The notes below the pieces were generated by a model. That model made no database searches. It was given only the letters and a program-made list of their open reading frames with translations, and was not told the DNA's origin. Position numbers and translations under genes: made by a program. 6,064 nt of DNA, from contig CALAZI010000146.1 of assembly GCA_937895955.1 (NCBI GenBank), positions 1-6,064 on the forward strand. Direction: 5' to 3'. Of this stretch, positions 4,870 to 6,064 are shown one piece after another (position 1 is the stretch's first letter; each line of letters opens with the position of its first letter). The stretch is from an uncultured Alphaproteobacteria bacterium. GTDB taxonomy: Bacteria > Pseudomonadota > Alphaproteobacteria > Caulobacterales > Parvularculaceae.

Positions 4870-5406
4870 ATGAAAAAGACCGTGTTAATTGGGCCTAGCG
4901 TGATCACGGCGCTATTTTTGATTTATTTCGTAGCGGCTCCAATCTTGATAGGCCTCGAATCAAAAAGCGGTCTCTATTCCATAGCCTACAGAATTTTGAG
5001 TATTTTCATGTTTGGTGTTTGGGTGGTGTGGCCGATGATGATGTCGCGGTCACTCGGTCCGAGCATACATAATGCGACCACGAGGCAACCCGTTTTCTTT
5101 GCAGCCTCAACAATTACAATCATATTCTTGTTTTCGTTTGTTCCTTGGCTTTTCCTAATGAGTATGCGGCCGATTAAGGAAACGGAAGTGCTTTTCGCAT
5201 TAATCACGACGCTTGCGGGAATTGCGTTACCGCTTGTCTTTCTACTCGCCTCAAAGCATCTAAATGACGCCGAGGTAGAGCTTTCGATCGCGCAACCGAG
5301 ATATTTGCTCACAGTAATGGCGTTACTTTACTTGCCTATTGGTGTTTGGTGGCTCTGGCCAAGGATTAAGAATGTCAGAGTGGCTAATAATCTAGAATTT
5401 TCTTGA
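4870..5406 (+). CDS. Five-helix membrane protein, probable immunity to the adjacent toxin tip
   Basis: 178 residues. The ATG at 4870 follows AGGGAAG (4858-4864) and begins 10 bp after the toxin stop, so the two genes form an operon. Five hydrophobic segments are visible at about 6-28, 36-58, 73-98, 107-127 and 144-165, with Trp/Pro-rich ends (VWVVWPMMM, VPWLFLM, GVWWLWPRI) and a short polar tail (NVRVANNLEFS). There is no enzymatic motif, and the family is not recognised. Integral membrane immunity proteins are known to protect against toxins that act in the inner membrane, which fits its place after an Rhs tip. The gene is complete and AT-richer than the core DNA. An unrelated small membrane protein cannot be excluded, but position and spacing favour immunity. 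Confidence 0.65.
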   Translation: MKKTVLIGPSVITALFLIYFVAAPILIGLESKSGLYSIAYRILSIFMFGVWVVWPMMMSRSLGPSIHNATTRQPVFFAASTITIIFLFSFVPWLFLMSMRPIKETEVLFALITTLAGIALPLVFLLASKHLNDAEVELSIAQPRYLLTVMALLYLPIGVWWLWPRIKNVRVANNLEFS

Positions 5407-5416
5407 AAATTTTCAA
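5403..5416. other. 14-bp perfect palindrome at the immunity stop / rhs scrap junction
   Basis: TTGAAAATTTTCAA overlaps the TGA stop at 5404-5406 and ends just before the rhs core scrap. It is short and AT-only at its centre. It may be part of the junction rather than a regulatory site. Confidence 0.3.
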
Positions 5417-5419
5417 ATC

Positions 5420-5510
5420 ACCTCGCGGCTGACGAGCCTTGTCAAAGATCTGAACGGCACGACGCATGATCTGACGCAGACCTTCACCCACAATCCGGCG
5501 GGCGGGATCG
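5420..5510 (+). pseudogene. rhs core fragment (YD-repeat region)
   Basis: The plus strand reads TSRLTSLVKDLNGTTHDLTQ followed by TFTHNPAGGI, about 30 residues that match the RLTSLxHDLxGTxxDLTxxFxYNPAxQI pattern of Rhs cores. In related Rhs proteins this lies roughly 60 residues before the DGSxxTLxYDPxGRL segment with which module 3 begins, so it comes from a different copy of the core placed after the immunity gene. It is cut on the right by hutI, near 5511. It carries no start or stop of its own. Confidence 0.7.
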
Positions 5511-5511
5511 T

Positions 5512-5664
5512 TTCTTTCGCCGCCGGCGCGTCTTTCACCGGGCCGACATAGCGGATCTTACCGCCGGCGACGCCGATCGCCGCGTTTTCGAGCGCGCCGT
5601 ACGGGGCGGCGCGCGCGGGGTCCATCGTTGCGACGCGAAGATCTGTCAGAAGGCGGTCGAGCAT
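5512..5664 (-). pseudogene. hutI: Imidazolonepropionase 5' fragment, truncated by rhs
   Basis: The minus strand from the ATG at 5664 reads MLDRLLTDLRVATMDPARAA, then PYGALENAAIGVAGGKIRYV, then GPVKDAPAAKE, about 51 residues of the N-terminal strand region. At about 5511 the frame passes into antisense rhs core and continues meaninglessly to a stop at 5413. The PGLIDxHTH metal site and the whole barrel are missing, so it has no activity. It is a diverged second copy of the gene at 1-104. Confidence 0.7.
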
Positions 5665-5833
5665 CAGCGCAATTCCGAAGGCTTTGACCTTCGCTATAGC
5701 CCGATTGGCCCGGCCTCGCCATTCGCGTCATTGGGGCGGAGACATGCGGATTTTACGGATAATCCCCGCTCCCTTTGATGGCTTGAATCGAGGCTGCATG
5801 CGGGTCGTCGCGTTTTTGTCCGTATTTTGCGGA
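5651..5833. repeat. 183-bp perfect direct repeat, right copy
   Basis: Identical to 91-273 at an offset of 5560 bp. It lies upstream of the hutI fragment, and weaker similarity resumes at 5899-5950. Confidence 0.95.
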
Positions 5834-5898
5834 AGTCGCGTGGGCGCGGAGATTCAACCCGGCGCTGATCGCGCCCCGGCGCGCGTTTGGCGTTCTCA

Positions 5899-5950
5899 AA
5901 CGGATCAGCCGCGCCGATCAGTTCGCTTTCTTCACACTGTCAAAGAGCCG
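5899..5950. repeat. Resumed left/right similarity block
   Basis: Matches 341-392. The first 28 bases are identical (AACGGATCAGCCGCGCCGAT and onward) and the last 12 are identical (GTCAAAGAGCCG), with several changes between. It shows that the duplication extended beyond the perfect 183 bp and that the piece between has been replaced in one copy. Confidence 0.8.
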
Positions 5951-6064
5951 AACAGGCTGACGCCTTTCCAATTCCTCTAACTGGCGACGCGGCCCGCGCA
6001 TTCAAGCAACGATTTTGGAGAATCGTCATCCGCGAATTCTCCGCTTTGGAGAAATGCTGCTCGA
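5951..6064. other. Right-end stretch, no gene seen
   Basis: 114 bp with no supported coding region. ACGATT/AATCGT at 6009-6026 form a small stem, and GGAGAAT (6017-6023) can instead pair with ATTCTCC (6036-6042). No function is assigned. Confidence 0.4.

Noticed and set aside
1..6064. CRISPR array, tRNA or rRNA gene
   Set aside because: No regularly spaced short repeats and no cloverleaf or rRNA-like sequence were seen; all repeats are long pairs explained by rhs and hutI duplication.

Overview
The window looks like a degraded, rearranged rhs (polymorphic toxin) locus from a proteobacterium. It is probably an alphaproteobacterium, judged from the style of the rhs core, the imidazolonepropionase (hutI) start, the high-GC core DNA and the IS3-family remnants; the genus cannot be told from the sequence. 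High-GC core pieces (rhs core, hutI, transposases) alternate with visibly AT-richer toxin-tip and immunity segments, as expected for horizontally exchanged toxin/immunity modules.

Layout, left to right. The 5' end of hutI runs off the left edge on the minus strand (1-104). Its upstream DNA follows (105-~391), then about 360 bp without a convincing gene (392-753) that holds a terminator-like hairpin and a perfect 20-bp palindrome, then a REP-like hairpin (754-782). Module 1 is a headless C-terminal toxin-like tail (777-998) overlapping a putative immunity gene (979-1380). An antisense scrap of an IS3-family transposase (1413-1601) abuts module 2: a truncated Rhs core end with a HYD1-type ADP-ribosyltransferase-like toxin tip (1598-2419) and its overlapping small immunity gene (2410-2652). 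Next come about 340 bp of scrambled sequence that include the left tip of an IS3-family element (2736-~2790), then the distal two thirds of an IS3-family OrfB in antisense (2996-3706). Module 3 follows: a longer Rhs core end with an unrecognised glycine-rich tip (3693-4859) and a five-helix membrane protein as likely immunity partner (4870-5406). A 91-bp scrap of a further rhs core (5420-5510) is fused back to back with a 51-codon 5' piece of a second hutI copy (5512-5664, minus). The same hutI upstream DNA repeats to about 5950. No gene is supported after that.

The modules fit the known pattern in which the tip of an Rhs toxin (released after the PxxxxDPxGL motif) is paired with the immunity gene directly downstream, and displaced tips pile up as orphan modules behind residual core homology. 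Modules 2 and 3 share 303 bp with four mismatches, ending about 42 codons after DPTGL, where the tips diverge. Both lack the N-terminal shell and both are cut by antisense transposase fragments, so neither can be delivered as it stands. The immunity genes may be the part under selection, or the modules may be a reservoir for recombination with a complete rhs gene elsewhere. The hutI-end repeats flank the whole array as direct repeats about 5.56 kb apart.
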